A stretch of DNA of 64,000 nucleotides from UBA7672 sp040398465 (lineage in GTDB: Bacteria; Pseudomonadota; Alphaproteobacteria; Caulobacterales; Hyphomonadaceae), in assembly GCA_040398465.1 (NCBI GenBank), contig JBBAUA010000005.1:1-64000 (forward strand), in the 5' to 3' direction. Below, in pieces: positions 16,503 to 25,869 of the stretch (position 1 is its first letter; each line of letters starts with the position of its first letter). The notes under the pieces are model-generated. The model made no database searches. It was not told the DNA's origin and worked only from the letters and a program-made list of their open reading frames with translations. The translations under genes and the position numbers were made by a program.

Positions 16503-19231
16503 GCTTGGGTCCGTTTCTTTTCCTGCAGCCATGGGCGCTGCTCGGCCTGATCGCATTGCCGCTGCTCTGGCTGCTGCTGCGCGCCACGCCGCCCGAGCCC
16601 AAGCGCTTCGCGCTGCCCTCGCTCGCTCTGCTTGACGACCTGAAGCCCGAAGAAGAAACGCCGGCCCGCACGCCGTGGTGGCTGCTGCTGCTGCGCATGA
16701 TCGCACTCGCGCTCGCCATTCTCGGCTTCGCGCGCCCGACCTGGGCGCCCAATGCGCAGGTCAACACGATCGGCGGCACGCTCATCATCGTGGACGATGG
16801 CTGGACCAGCGCCGAACGCTGGCGCGACATCATCCGCACGGCAACCGCCGCTGTCGACGAGGCATCGCAGGATGGCGGCGGCGCGATCCATGTGATGTTC
16901 ACCGCCCCGCGCGACGTCGACCGCGACCCGTCCGAAGCACTTGACGCCGAATCCGCCCGCCAGCTCCTGCGCAACGCCCGCCCCGCAGCATGGCTGCCGG
17001 ATCGCAACGCCGCCCTCGAACAGCTCAACGCCACGCCGCTCCAGCCCGGGCGCATCGTCTGGGCGACCGATGGTTTCGACCATGACAGCGCCGCCGCCTT
17101 CTCCCGTGCGCTCGCCTCCAAGGCCGCCACCGACGTCCGCATCAACCGCCCGAAGAACGCCTTCGCCATCACCTCGGCTGACTCTTCCGCCGAAGGCGCG
17201 CGCGTCGCCGTCGTCCGCTCCACCACCGAGCCGGGCGTCACCGCAGACATCATCGCCGAGACAGCAGAAGGCGCCTCCATCGCCTCCACCCGCATAGCGT
17301 TCGGCGGCGGCGACACCACGGCCGAAGCAGCCTTCCCCATCCCGGCTGCCGCCCTGAATCGCGTCGCCCGCTTCCGCATCGGCGGCTCGCCCTCCGCCGG
17401 CGGCGTCTGGCTCTGGGACGACACCGCCCGCCGTCCCCATGTCGGCCTCGCCGACACACGCGACGAAGCGCAGCCCCTGCTCTCCGAACACTACTATGCC
17501 CGCAAGGCGCTGCAGCCCTACGCCCAGCTCACCGAGAAACGCCTCGGCGACCTGCTCGACGCCCCCATCGACGCCATCATCATGGGCGACCGCGGCACGA
17601 TCGATCAGGCGATGAACGATCGGCTCACGGCATGGATCGAAAAGGGCGGCGTGCTCATCCGCTTCGCCGGCCCGCGCCTCGCCGCACAGGAAGGCGCGCT
17701 GACACCCGTCACGCTTCGCCCCACCTCGCGCTCGCTCGGCTCGTCCCTCTCGTGGGAGACGCCGCAGCGCATCGCCGACTTCCCGAGCTCCTCGCCCTTC
17801 TTCGGAATCCCCCGCCCCACCGACACCGCCGTGCGCCAGCAGGTTCTCGCCCAGCCCTCGTCGGAGCTCGAAAGCCTGACCTGGGCCAAGCTCGAAGACG
17901 GCACGCCGCTCGTCACCGCCCGCCGCATGGGCCGTGGCGAACTGATCCTCTTCCACGTCACCGCCGACCCGGACTGGTCCGACCTCCCCTACACCGGCGC
18001 CTTCGTCGAGATGCTGCGCCGCTCGGTCGTTTCGGGCGGCGAGCGTTCCGGCCCCGCAGCTCTCGGCGCCGAAGGCACGCTGACGCCATCCCGGGTCCTG
18101 GACGGGTTCGGCGTCCTGTCGCCGCCACAATCGTCCGCCATGCCCATCCCCGCGGCCACCTTCCTGACGACCCGTCCGGGACCGACCACCCCGCCGGGTC
18201 TCTATGTCGGCCCCGGCGGCGAGCGCGCGATGAATGCCGGCGCGCCCGCTCCCGCAGCCTTCAACGACTGGCCTGCAGAGGTAAGCGTGACCGAACAGGC
18301 CCAGATCATCGAACGCGCAGGCCTCGGCGGCTGGATGCTGGCCCTCGCCCTCGCCATTGTCGCCGCTGACCTGATCATCGCGCTCGCCTTCGCCGGACGC
18401 CTGCCGCAACTCTGGGGCCGCAAGGCCGCCGCCGGCTTCGCCATCTTCTTCCTTGCCGCGGCCACGCTCACCATGGCGCCGGGCGCCCACGCTCAGACAT
18501 CCGACCAGCTCGCCCGTGAAGCCGCCGCAAAACTCCGCTTCGCCTATATCAAGACCGGCGACCGTCGTCTCGACGACACCACGCGCGCCGGGCTGTTCGG
18601 CTTGTCCTACCAGCTCGGCATGCGCACCTCGGTCGAGCCCGACTTGCCGCACGGCGTCGACCCCGCGCGCGACAATCTCGAACTCTACCCGATGATCTAT
18701 TACGCCGTGCCGCGCGAGGCGAAGCCGTTCTCCGCCGCCGCCGTCGCCAAGATCAACGGCTACCTCCGCTCCGGCGGCGCCTTCATCGTCGACACGCGCG
18801 ACGCTGCGCCCGGCCGCGATGTCTCCGCAGATCTTCAGCGCCTTCTGCAGGGCATCGACGCGCCACGCCTGCAGCCCGCGCCCGCCAACCACGTCCTCAC
18901 CAAGAGCTACTACCTGATCCGCTCCTTCCCCGGCCGCCTCAACGGGCGCCTCTGGATCGAGAGCGGCGCCCTTGACCGCGACAGCCGCCGGGGCGATGGC
19001 GTTTCCGGCCTCTTCATCGGCGGCTCCGACTGGGCCGGCGCATGGGCGATCGACCAGAACTCCGGCAAGCCGCTGCTCACCATGGATGGCGGCCCGCAGG
19101 CGCGCGAGATGGCCTACCGCTTCGGCATCAACCTCGTGATGTACATCCTCACCGGCAACTACAAGGAAGACCAGGTTCACATCCCCGATCTGCTTGAACG
19201 CCTCGGCACCTCGCGCGACAGGGCCGACTGA
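16499..19231 (+). CDS. BatA-like N-terminal and DUF4159 C-terminal membrane protein
   Basis: 910 residues. The first 90 residues form the BatA-type double-membrane domain (FLFLQPWALLGLIALPLLWLLL and a second helix LLLRMIALALAILGFARPTW). A periplasmic/VWA-like region with IIVDDGWTS follows, then a pair of helices around 615-660. DUF4159 occupies the C-terminal 230 residues, from about LRFAYIKTGDRRLDD. It starts at a TTG coupled to the DUF58 stop. With MoxR and DUF58 it forms a system of the aerotolerance type conserved in alphaproteobacteria; biochemical role unknown. A 925-codon open frame on the other strand is an artefact of GC-rich codon use. Confidence 0.88.
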   Translation: MSLGPFLFLQPWALLGLIALPLLWLLLRATPPEPKRFALPSLALLDDLKPEEETPARTPWWLLLLRMIALALAILGFARPTWAPNAQVNTIGGTLIIVDDGWTSAERWRDIIRTATAAVDEASQDGGGAIHVMFTAPRDVDRDPSEALDAESARQLLRNARPAAWLPDRNAALEQLNATPLQPGRIVWATDGFDHDSAAAFSRALASKAATDVRINRPKNAFAITSADSSAEGARVAVVRSTTEPGVTADIIAETAEGASIASTRIAFGGGDTTAEAAFPIPAAALNRVARFRIGGSPSAGGVWLWDDTARRPHVGLADTRDEAQPLLSEHYYARKALQPYAQLTEKRLGDLLDAPIDAIIMGDRGTIDQAMNDRLTAWIEKGGVLIRFAGPRLAAQEGALTPVTLRPTSRSLGSSLSWETPQRIADFPSSSPFFGIPRPTDTAVRQQVLAQPSSELESLTWAKLEDGTPLVTARRMGRGELILFHVTADPDWSDLPYTGAFVEMLRRSVVSGGERSGPAALGAEGTLTPSRVLDGFGVLSPPQSSAMPIPAATFLTTRPGPTTPPGLYVGPGGERAMNAGAPAPAAFNDWPAEVSVTEQAQIIERAGLGGWMLALALAIVAADLIIALAFAGRLPQLWGRKAAAGFAIFFLAAATLTMAPGAHAQTSDQLAREAAAKLRFAYIKTGDRRLDDTTRAGLFGLSYQLGMRTSVEPDLPHGVDPARDNLELYPMIYYAVPREAKPFSAAAVAKINGYLRSGGAFIVDTRDAAPGRDVSADLQRLLQGIDAPRLQPAPANHVLTKSYYLIRSFPGRLNGRLWIESGALDRDSRRGDGVSGLFIGGSDWAGAWAIDQNSGKPLLTMDGGPQAREMAYRFGINLVMYILTGNYKEDQVHIPDLLERLGTSRDRAD

Positions 19232-19233
19232 CC

Positions 19234-21279
19234 ATGATGGATGCATCCCGCCTGGGCTTCGACCCGCTCATCCCCTGGATCGCACTGTTCGTGCTCGCCG
19301 GCGGCGCGTTCGCGCTGTGGGGCGCGTATGTCGTCTACCGCGGCAAGGCGTGGCTCTTCCGTGCGCTCGCCCTCACCGTACTCACCCTCGCCCTCGCCAA
19401 CCCGCTCTGGATCGAGGAACAGCGCGAACCGCTGAAGGACGTCGTCGCTGTCATCATGGACCGCTCGGAAAGCATGAACTTCCGCGGCCGCACCGAAACC
19501 GCGCAGGCCGCCTACGACGCCCTCCGCCGCGACCTAGAAGCCGACGAGAACCTCGAACTCCGCATCGCCGAGACCGACCCCGGCGCCGACGGCACCGACA
19601 TGTACATCGCGCTGCAGTCAGCCCTGTCCGACGTGCCCCGCGACCGCATCGCCGGCGCCGTGATGATCACCGACGGCCAGATTCACGACATACCCGAAGA
19701 CACATCAGACGCCCTGCAGCTCGGCCCCGTCCACGCGATGATCGTCGGCGGCGATGACGAGATCGACCGCAATATCGAGATCCAGTCCGTCCCCTCCTTC
19801 TCCATCATCGACCAGCGCGTCGAGATGCGCGTCCGCGTCAACGACCCGACCGCGGAAACGGTGCGCGTCGACGTCACCATCAATGGCGAGCAACGGCCCA
19901 GCCAGACCATCCGGGTCGGCGAGCCGCAGATGATGCCCTTCACCCTGAATACGCGCGGCGAGAACCTGATCGTCCTCTCGGTCGACGGCATTCCCAACGA
20001 ACTCACGCTCGCCAACAACCTCGCCTCCGCCCGCATCTCAGGCGTGCAGGACAGGCTGCGCGTGCTTCTGGTCACGGGCGAGCCGCACGCCGGCGCCCGC
20101 GTCTGGCGCGACCTGCTGAAATCGGATCCGGCGGTGGACCTCGTCCACTTCACCATCCTCCGTCCGCCGCACAAGTCCGACAACGTGCCGACCGAAGAGA
20201 TCGCGCTGATCGCCTTCCCGAAGGCCCAGCTGTTCCGCGAAAAGCTCAACGAGTTCGACCTCGTGATCTTCGACCACGAACTCCGCCCCGCCGTGCTCGA
20301 AGAAGCCTATCTCAATCGTGTCGCGCGCTATGTTGAACAGGGCGGCGCGCTGCTCATCGCTTCAGGCCCGCCCTATCCCGGCGCCTACATGCTCTACAAC
20401 ACGCCCCTTGGCGGCGTGCTGCCCGGCCGCGCAACCGGCGAGATGGTCGACGGCCGCTTCATTCCCCAGCTCACAACCCTCGGCAAGCGCCACTCCGTCA
20501 CCGCCACGCTCTCCACCGAAGGCTGGGGCCCGTGGATGCGTTACATGAAACTCGAACAGGGCAATTCCGAAGCCCTGATGCAGACGCCCAACGGCTCGCC
20601 CCTGCTGCTGCTCAACCGTGTCGGCAAGGGCCGCGTGGCCAGCGTGATGTCAGACCAGCTCTGGCTCTGGGCGCGCGGCTATGAAGGCGGCGGCCCCTAC
20701 GCCGAACTCATCCGCCGCACGGCGCACTGGCTCATGAAGGAGCCTGAACTCGAGGAAGAACTGCTCACGCTGGAAGCCGGCGCCTCGCCCGAAGTCAAGG
20801 CCCGCCTGCAGACGCTCTCGGACTCGCCCCCGCCGCTGAAGATGCTCGGCCCGGACGGCGTCGACGTCGAAACGCCGTGGACGCTGATCTCGCCCGGTAT
20901 CTACCAGGCCGCGACGCCCGCCGCCGAACTCGGCCTCTATCGCGCGACCAGCGGCAAGCTCAACGCGGTCACCCTGCGCGGCCCAACCCACCCGCGCGAA
21001 TATCTTGACCTGCGCGCCACGACCGAGAAGGTCCAGCCGCTCGCCGCGGCCACGCTCGGCGGCGTCTACCGCCTCGGCGCCGACGGCACGCCCAACATGC
21101 CCCGCATGCAACGTGTCGGCGAACGCGGCCCCGCTGCCGCCGATGACTGGTACGGCCTCCGCCGCCGCGAAGCCTACGCCGTCCGGGCAACAGAGAGCAC
21201 CACGCTTCTTCCCGGCGTCGTCGGCATGCTGCTGGCCTGCGCCTTCATGATGCTGGCGTGGCGGCGCGAGGGGCGTTAG
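19234..21279 (+). CDS. VWA/glutamine amidotransferase-like membrane protein of the MoxR operon
   Basis: 681 residues. Two N-terminal membrane helices (about 9-33 and 42-60) are followed by a VWA-like stretch, VVAVIMDRSESMNFRGR, with a MIDAS-type DxSxS. A mid-region (about 360-430) resembles the class I glutamine amidotransferase-like fold found in these proteins but shows no catalytic Cys-His-Glu set that I can identify. One C-terminal helix (LLPGVVGMLLACAFMMLAWRR) anchors the end. It starts 2 bases after the DUF4159 gene and closes the operon. It ends tail-to-tail with a 4-base overlap onto the next gene. Confidence 0.82.
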   Translation: MMDASRLGFDPLIPWIALFVLAGGAFALWGAYVVYRGKAWLFRALALTVLTLALANPLWIEEQREPLKDVVAVIMDRSESMNFRGRTETAQAAYDALRRDLEADENLELRIAETDPGADGTDMYIALQSALSDVPRDRIAGAVMITDGQIHDIPEDTSDALQLGPVHAMIVGGDDEIDRNIEIQSVPSFSIIDQRVEMRVRVNDPTAETVRVDVTINGEQRPSQTIRVGEPQMMPFTLNTRGENLIVLSVDGIPNELTLANNLASARISGVQDRLRVLLVTGEPHAGARVWRDLLKSDPAVDLVHFTILRPPHKSDNVPTEEIALIAFPKAQLFREKLNEFDLVIFDHELRPAVLEEAYLNRVARYVEQGGALLIASGPPYPGAYMLYNTPLGGVLPGRATGEMVDGRFIPQLTTLGKRHSVTATLSTEGWGPWMRYMKLEQGNSEALMQTPNGSPLLLLNRVGKGRVASVMSDQLWLWARGYEGGGPYAELIRRTAHWLMKEPELEEELLTLEAGASPEVKARLQTLSDSPPPLKMLGPDGVDVETPWTLISPGIYQAATPAAELGLYRATSGKLNAVTLRGPTHPREYLDLRATTEKVQPLAAATLGGVYRLGADGTPNMPRMQRVGERGPAAADDWYGLRRREAYAVRATESTTLLPGVVGMLLACAFMMLAWRREGR

Positions 21280-21842
21280 TCGAAGCGGCCCCAGAAAAGG
21301 CGACCGGTAACCCAACCGTAAGTCTCCGCTCGCCAGCGGAGTAGTGCCTGGCCAATTGTCAACGCAATCGCGCCGAGCAAGCAGACCAGCACCGCGTCGG
21401 ACCATTGCCCATCCAGGTCCAGAACTCTCACCAAGACAATTCCCACCAGCCCGGCCATCTGTCCAAGCTCCATCGAAGCAAGAACAAGTCGGAACCAAGC
21501 CGGGACTGGCGGCATACCTTCTTCGGCTACGTCTTGACCGTATCGTCGCGTGGCAATCATGCAGAGGCGGGCGAAGATTACCACGACTGAGACAAGCGCG
21601 ACTGCCTGAAGAAGCGCTGCCCATTCGCGCTGCGCGGTCCAGAAAGCTTGAAGATCACGGTTGCCCCAAAACGCCGCAAAAACTGCGATGAGGCAAATCC
21701 CTGGAAGCGCAGTCGCCCGGAAAACTTCGTGTTGCTGTGCAGATTTCCGCTGCTGCTCTCTCTTGAACGGTTCGGAATGTAACCAGGCATTGCGCTTGGG
21801 GTCGGTGGCCTGTCCAATGTCGAAAGGATTCCAGCCCATCAA
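21276..21842 (-). CDS. Four-helix membrane protein of unknown function, lower GC
   Basis: 188 residues. After a polar, basic N-terminus (KREQQRKSAQQHE) there are about four hydrophobic segments (around 45-60, 75-95, 120-142, 148-167). I do not recognise the family. The base composition is visibly lower in GC and richer in A/T third positions than its neighbours, which suggests recent acquisition or a poorly conserved local gene. It ends tail-to-tail with the MoxR operon (4-base overlap) and begins 47 bases after the GNAT gene's stop, so it could be read from that gene's transcript. Confidence 0.6.
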   Translation of the reverse strand: MMGWNPFDIGQATDPKRNAWLHSEPFKREQQRKSAQQHEVFRATALPGICLIAVFAAFWGNRDLQAFWTAQREWAALLQAVALVSVVVIFARLCMIATRRYGQDVAEEGMPPVPAWFRLVLASMELGQMAGLVGIVLVRVLDLDGQWSDAVLVCLLGAIALTIGQALLRWRAETYGWVTGRLFWGRFD

Positions 21843-21889
21843 GCGTCCCCATCGGTCGGCTGCCTACTCGAAGCGAGCGAAGCCGTCAG

Positions 21890-22402
21890 CTACCTCAGCA
21901 CGCTAAGCAAGCCCGACAGCTTGCCCGCCCGCTCCGAGAGATCGCGGATCAGCACGCGCTTCTGGTCCACCGGACCGGGCAACTGGAAACGCCCCTCGGC
22001 CGATTTGAAGCCGAAGCGATCGTAGTAGTCGAGGTCACCCACCAGGATCACCGCCGCATAGCCCTGCTCGCGGCACACGCCGATCGCGCGCTCCATCAGC
22101 TTGAACGCCACGCCGTTGCCGCGGCGGCGCTCGGCCACGGCGATGGGCCCGAGAAACGCCGCGCGGCCCGTCTCGCCCACGGTGACCGGCCAGACACGGA
22201 CAACGCCAGTCAGGCCCTCGCTATCGATGGCGACAAGGCTCGCGTCTGCGATCTTCGTGTTGCCTTCGCGCAGCCGCTCGGCCGTCTTGGCGAAGCGGCC
22301 GGGGCCGAACACGTCATCATACAGCGCCTCCACGGCGGCAGCATGCTCGGGCGCATCGAGCGAAATGGAATAGGCGGGGATCGTGGCGGCAGGCGTAGAC
22401 AT
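21890..22402 (-). CDS. GNAT family N-acetyltransferase
   Basis: 170 residues. The acetyl-CoA binding region reads FLGPIAVAERRRGNGVAFKLMERAIGVCREQGYAAVILVGD, the standard GNAT motif A with R-x-x-G-x-G/A, followed by YYDRFGFKSA, typical of the YhbS-like group. Target unknown. The ATG at 22402 gives MSTPAATIPAYSISLDAPEHAAAVEALYD, which aligns to the beginning of the fold; longer in-frame extensions are unlikely. About 260 bases of apparently non-coding DNA separate its start from the divergent SDR gene. Confidence 0.88.
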   Translation of the reverse strand: MSTPAATIPAYSISLDAPEHAAAVEALYDDVFGPGRFAKTAERLREGNTKIADASLVAIDSEGLTGVVRVWPVTVGETGRAAFLGPIAVAERRRGNGVAFKLMERAIGVCREQGYAAVILVGDLDYYDRFGFKSAEGRFQLPGPVDQKRVLIRDLSERAGKLSGLLSVLR

Positions 22403-22663
22403 GGGGCCAAGGCTCCGAAGACGAGAGTGACGAACCAACGACCGCAGCCTCTCTCTTTTGAGATCAGCCCAGGTCAGCTTGTCACCGCTGGTCGCCGTCT
22501 TCCCCCCAAACCCATTTAAGGAATCGGGGGCCCTTCGCGCAGCCGGTTTTAGGCGGGTGCAAATAGGGTCACTTGCCCCCCTGCGCAAGAAAAATTGTGG
22601 GACGGGGTTTCTCTGGACGGCCGCGCCGTGCTGATTAACCGGAAAAATCAGGAGGAAACTTCC

Positions 22664-23581
22664 ATGGGTGTGCTCGAAGGCAAGGTCGTCCTCGTCACCG
22701 GCGGCGGCAACGGCATCGGCAAGGAGGCCGCACTTCTCCTCGCACGCGAGGGCGCGAAGGTCGTCGTCAACGATCTTGGCGGCGGCCTCACCGGCGGCGA
22801 CGAAGGTTCTGCCGGCCCCGCCGAACAGGTCTGCCAGGAGATCCGCGCCGCCGGCGGCGAAGCCGCCTCCAATTCCGACAGCGTGACCGACTACAAGTCG
22901 GTTCAGCGCATGGTCGAACAGGCGAAGGACACGTTCGGCGGGCTCCACGCCATCGTGAACCCGGCTGGCATCCTGCGTGACACCATGTTCCACAAGATGA
23001 CCGAGGAGGACTGGGACAAGGTCATCGCCGTCCATCTGCGCGGCTCTTTCAACGTCACCCGCGCCTCGATCGAACTGTTCCGTGAACAGAAGGACGGCGC
23101 CTACGTCCTCTTCACCTCCACCTCAGGCCTGATCGGAAACATCGGCCAGGCCAACTACGCCGCCGCCAAGATGGGCATTGTCGGCCTGTCCCGGATCGTC
23201 GCCATGGAAGGCGCCCGCAACAATGTCCGCTCCAACGTCATCGCCCCCTTCGCCTGGACACGGATGATCGCCTCTATCCCGGTGAAGGACGAAGCCAGCG
23301 CCCAGCGCGTCGGCCGGATGCGGGACGCCATGCGCGCCGACCAGGTCGCCCAGCTGGCCGTCGCCCTGTGCTCCGACAGCGCGAAACACGTCACAAGCCA
23401 GATTTTCGGCGTCCGCGGCAACGAGATCGTCCTGTTCGACCAGCCCCGCCCGATCCGGTCCATGGCCGACCTGACCGGCTGGAATCCCCAGAAAATCCTC
23501 GACACCTGCCTCCCGGCCATGGCCCCGGATTTCTTCAAGCTGGACGCCTCGGCCGACGTCTTCCCCTACGACCCGGTCTGA
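22664..23581 (+). CDS. SDR family NAD(P)-dependent oxidoreductase, hydroxyacyl-CoA dehydrogenase-like
   Basis: 305 residues of the short-chain dehydrogenase fold. The nucleotide-binding motif is TGGGNGIG (residues 13-20), and NDLGGGLTGGDEGS resembles the N-terminal dehydrogenase of multifunctional beta-oxidation enzymes. The active-site tyrosine and lysine are in NYAAAKMG. The usual NNAG motif reads NPAG, an odd substitution. These enzymes oxidise 3-hydroxyacyl-CoA or steroid-like substrates. A strong ribosome site GGAGGAAA is 5-6 bases before the ATG, indicating good expression. It stands alone, with a 204-base gap after it. Confidence 0.88.
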   Translation: MGVLEGKVVLVTGGGNGIGKEAALLLAREGAKVVVNDLGGGLTGGDEGSAGPAEQVCQEIRAAGGEAASNSDSVTDYKSVQRMVEQAKDTFGGLHAIVNPAGILRDTMFHKMTEEDWDKVIAVHLRGSFNVTRASIELFREQKDGAYVLFTSTSGLIGNIGQANYAAAKMGIVGLSRIVAMEGARNNVRSNVIAPFAWTRMIASIPVKDEASAQRVGRMRDAMRADQVAQLAVALCSDSAKHVTSQIFGVRGNEIVLFDQPRPIRSMADLTGWNPQKILDTCLPAMAPDFFKLDASADVFPYDPV

Positions 23582-23785
23582 CTGAAGAAAGTCCCGGCCG
23601 GGCCTACTTTTTTGGAAGCGCCCGCCGGGATTTATAGTTTAGAAAGCGTTCCATCCGCACATCGTATGCGGAGAGGCCGCCTGCTTGCTTTCATGGACCA
23701 AAACGCCCGGAAAACGTGAGGTCCGGCCCTGCCGGGCCGTTCGCGCCGGCGCGTCGGGACAGCGGCCCTCCCGGGGGATTGGCTG

Positions 23786-24847
23786 ATGGGCGACAGCGGC
23801 GGGACCCTCTGGTCAATGAGCACGAAGAGCCGACAGCCCTGGTGGTCCTTCCTGCCGGACGACGAACTGCTGCAGATGCGGCTCAAGGACCTCAACCTGT
23901 CGATCGAGGGCACATGGTTGCAGGCCTGCGTGAAGACCCTCAATGGCGAACTGAAACGCCGCGGCCTCGTGCAGGCCCATGCCTGGATTTCGGACGAATG
24001 GTTCAGCCCGGACACCACGCCCGGCATCGCCGTTCCCTTCTATCTCGCCCACCCCCGCCTCGCCCGCCTCGAACGCAAGATGTTCAAGGACGTCGAGGGC
24101 GGCACCCAGCGCCAGGCGATGCAGATCCTGCGTCACGAAGCCGGCCACATTGTCCAGCATGCCTATGCGCTTCATCGCCGCCGCAAATGGCAGGAAACGT
24201 TCGGCCGCTCCTCAACTGCCTACCCGGAGAGCTATCGCCCGAACCCCAACAGCCGGAATTTCGTCCAGCACCTTCCCCGCTGGTACGCACAAAGCCATCC
24301 CGACGAGGATTTCGCCGAGACCTTCGCCATCTGGCTCAGCCCGCGCGTCAACTGGCGCCAGCGCTACGCCGAATGGCCCGGCGCCCTCGCCAAGCTCGAA
24401 TATGTCGACACCCTGATGGGCGAAATAGGCGGCACGCGCGCTGGCCTGACGCGCCGCATGGAAGTGGACCCCGTCGGCCGCCTCAACCGCACGCTGGCCG
24501 AGCATTACGAGACCAAGCTCGCCTGGTACGCCGTCGACACCGACACCCGCTACGACCGCGACCTGCAGCGCATCTTCTCCGCCGATCCGCGGCACGCCCA
24601 CCGCCCCACCGCCTCGTCCTTCATCCGCGGCAACCGCACGCGCATCCGCGAAGCGGCGTGGCGCATCTCCGGCGCCTATCAGCTGGCGCTCGACAACCAG
24701 ATCGACCTGCTGGTCAGCCGCGCCCGGGCGCTCAAGCTGCGCGCGGCGGGACGCGAGTATGAGCTTCGCAACGCTATGGTCCGCCTCTTGAACAACAAGG
24801 TCGTCCACCAGCTCCACGCCTCGCGGAGGCAGTGGTTCGCAGTATGA
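23786..24847 (+). CDS. Putative zinc metallopeptidase (Peptidase_Mx-like)
   Basis: 353 residues. The zincin motif HEAGH lies at 117-121 in LRHEAGHIVQHAYALHRR, and a likely third-ligand segment is HPDEDFAETFAIWLSP (about 172-187). I relate it to the uncharacterised COG4307/Peptidase_Mx group, though the zinc-ribbon some members carry at the N-terminus is absent. No signal peptide or membrane helix, so probably cytosolic. Its stop overlaps the start of the ATP-grasp gene (ATGA), making a tightly coupled pair. A shorter start at 23816 is possible. Substrate unknown. Confidence 0.75.
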   Translation: MGDSGGTLWSMSTKSRQPWWSFLPDDELLQMRLKDLNLSIEGTWLQACVKTLNGELKRRGLVQAHAWISDEWFSPDTTPGIAVPFYLAHPRLARLERKMFKDVEGGTQRQAMQILRHEAGHIVQHAYALHRRRKWQETFGRSSTAYPESYRPNPNSRNFVQHLPRWYAQSHPDEDFAETFAIWLSPRVNWRQRYAEWPGALAKLEYVDTLMGEIGGTRAGLTRRMEVDPVGRLNRTLAEHYETKLAWYAVDTDTRYDRDLQRIFSADPRHAHRPTASSFIRGNRTRIREAAWRISGAYQLALDNQIDLLVSRARALKLRAAGREYELRNAMVRLLNNKVVHQLHASRRQWFAV

Positions 24848-25866
24848 AGTCGCTACGGATTCTAATTCTCGCGCACCCTGATCTGGTGCCTCCCGACAAC
24901 ATGGAAGAACTGTCGGAAGAGGAAGGCTACGTCTGGAAGACCGAATACGACGTCATGAAAACGCTGCGTAATGGCGGGCATGAAGTCAGCATGCTGGGCG
25001 TCCAGACCGAGCTCGCGCCGATCCGCGACGCGGTCGAAAACTGGAAGCCGGACATCGTTTTCAACCTGCTCGAAGAATTCCACGGCGAGACGCTCTACGC
25101 CCAGAACGTCGTCGGCCTGCTCGAACTGCTGCGCGTGCCCTACACTGGTTGCAACCCGCGCGGCCTGATGCTGGCGCGCGGCAAGGACCTGTCGAAGAAG
25201 CTGCTGAAGTATCACCGCGTGCCGGTGCCCGCCTTCGGCGTGTTTCCAATTGGCGCGAAGGTCAATCGCCCCGGCCGCCTCAAGTTTCCGCTGATCGTGA
25301 AGAGCCTCTGGGAAGACGCCTCACTCGGCATCGCGCAGGCGTCCATCGTCGACACCGACGAAAAGCTCGCTGAACGTGTGGCCTTCATCCACAAGCGTCT
25401 CAACACGCCGGCCATCGCAGAAGAGTTCATCGACGGTCGCGAAATCTATGTCGGCTGTCTCGGCAACGACCGCATCCAGGTGCTGCCCGTCTGGGAGCTG
25501 AGTTTCTCCAACCTTGCCGACGGCGCCCACGCCATCGCGACCGAGAAGGTGAAGCACGACCCCATCTACCAGGAAAAGCGCGGCATCCTGCAGGGCCCCG
25601 CCGAGAATCTGCCGACCAATGTCGTCACCAAGATCCGCACGCTCGCCAAGCGCATCTGCCACACGCTGGAGCTCGACGGCTATTGCCGCATCGATTTCCG
25701 CCTGTCGAAGGACAACGTGCCCTACTTCATCGAGGCCAACCCGAACCCCGAGATCGCCTCGAGCCAGGAATACGCGCAAGCGGCCCTGCATGCGGGGATC
25801 AGCTACGAGGACCTGCTCAACAAGATCGTGGCGTTCGGCCTGAAGCGCGCAGGCGTCGATATCTAG
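24844..25866 (+). CDS. ATP-grasp ligase, D-Ala-D-Ala ligase-like
   Basis: 340 residues. It has the Ddl-type N-terminal lobe (ILILAHPDLVPP... DIVFNLLEEFHGETLYAQNVVGLLELLRVPYTGCNP) and the ATP-grasp core: FPLIVKSLWEDASLGI and, near the end, GYCRIDFRLSKDNVPYFIEANPNPEI with the metal-binding E-x-N. This chemistry joins a carboxylate to an amine through an acyl-phosphate. It is unlikely to be the housekeeping Ddl because it lies outside any cell-wall cluster and is coupled to a metallopeptidase. Start chosen at the ATG overlapping the upstream stop; a GTG at 24832 is the alternative. Confidence 0.85.
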   Translation: MKSLRILILAHPDLVPPDNMEELSEEEGYVWKTEYDVMKTLRNGGHEVSMLGVQTELAPIRDAVENWKPDIVFNLLEEFHGETLYAQNVVGLLELLRVPYTGCNPRGLMLARGKDLSKKLLKYHRVPVPAFGVFPIGAKVNRPGRLKFPLIVKSLWEDASLGIAQASIVDTDEKLAERVAFIHKRLNTPAIAEEFIDGREIYVGCLGNDRIQVLPVWELSFSNLADGAHAIATEKVKHDPIYQEKRGILQGPAENLPTNVVTKIRTLAKRICHTLELDGYCRIDFRLSKDNVPYFIEANPNPEIASSQEYAQAALHAGISYEDLLNKIVAFGLKRAGVDI

Positions 25867-25869
25867 AAC

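Noticed and set aside
16469..19246. Very long open frame on the minus strand opposite the BatA/DUF4159 gene
   Set aside because: Its protein is a low-complexity Gly/Ala/Arg/Asp mix with no motif, and the plus-strand gene is well supported. High GC codon use creates such antisense frames.
23582..23785. Possible terminator after the SDR gene (GC-rich stretch then TTTTTT near 23608)
   Set aside because: The palindrome CCCGGCCGGG leaves only a 3-bp stem once a loop is allowed, too weak to call.
24844..25866. Housekeeping D-alanine-D-alanine ligase
   Set aside because: No mur/fts neighbours and coupled to a peptidase; called as a generic ATP-grasp ligase instead.
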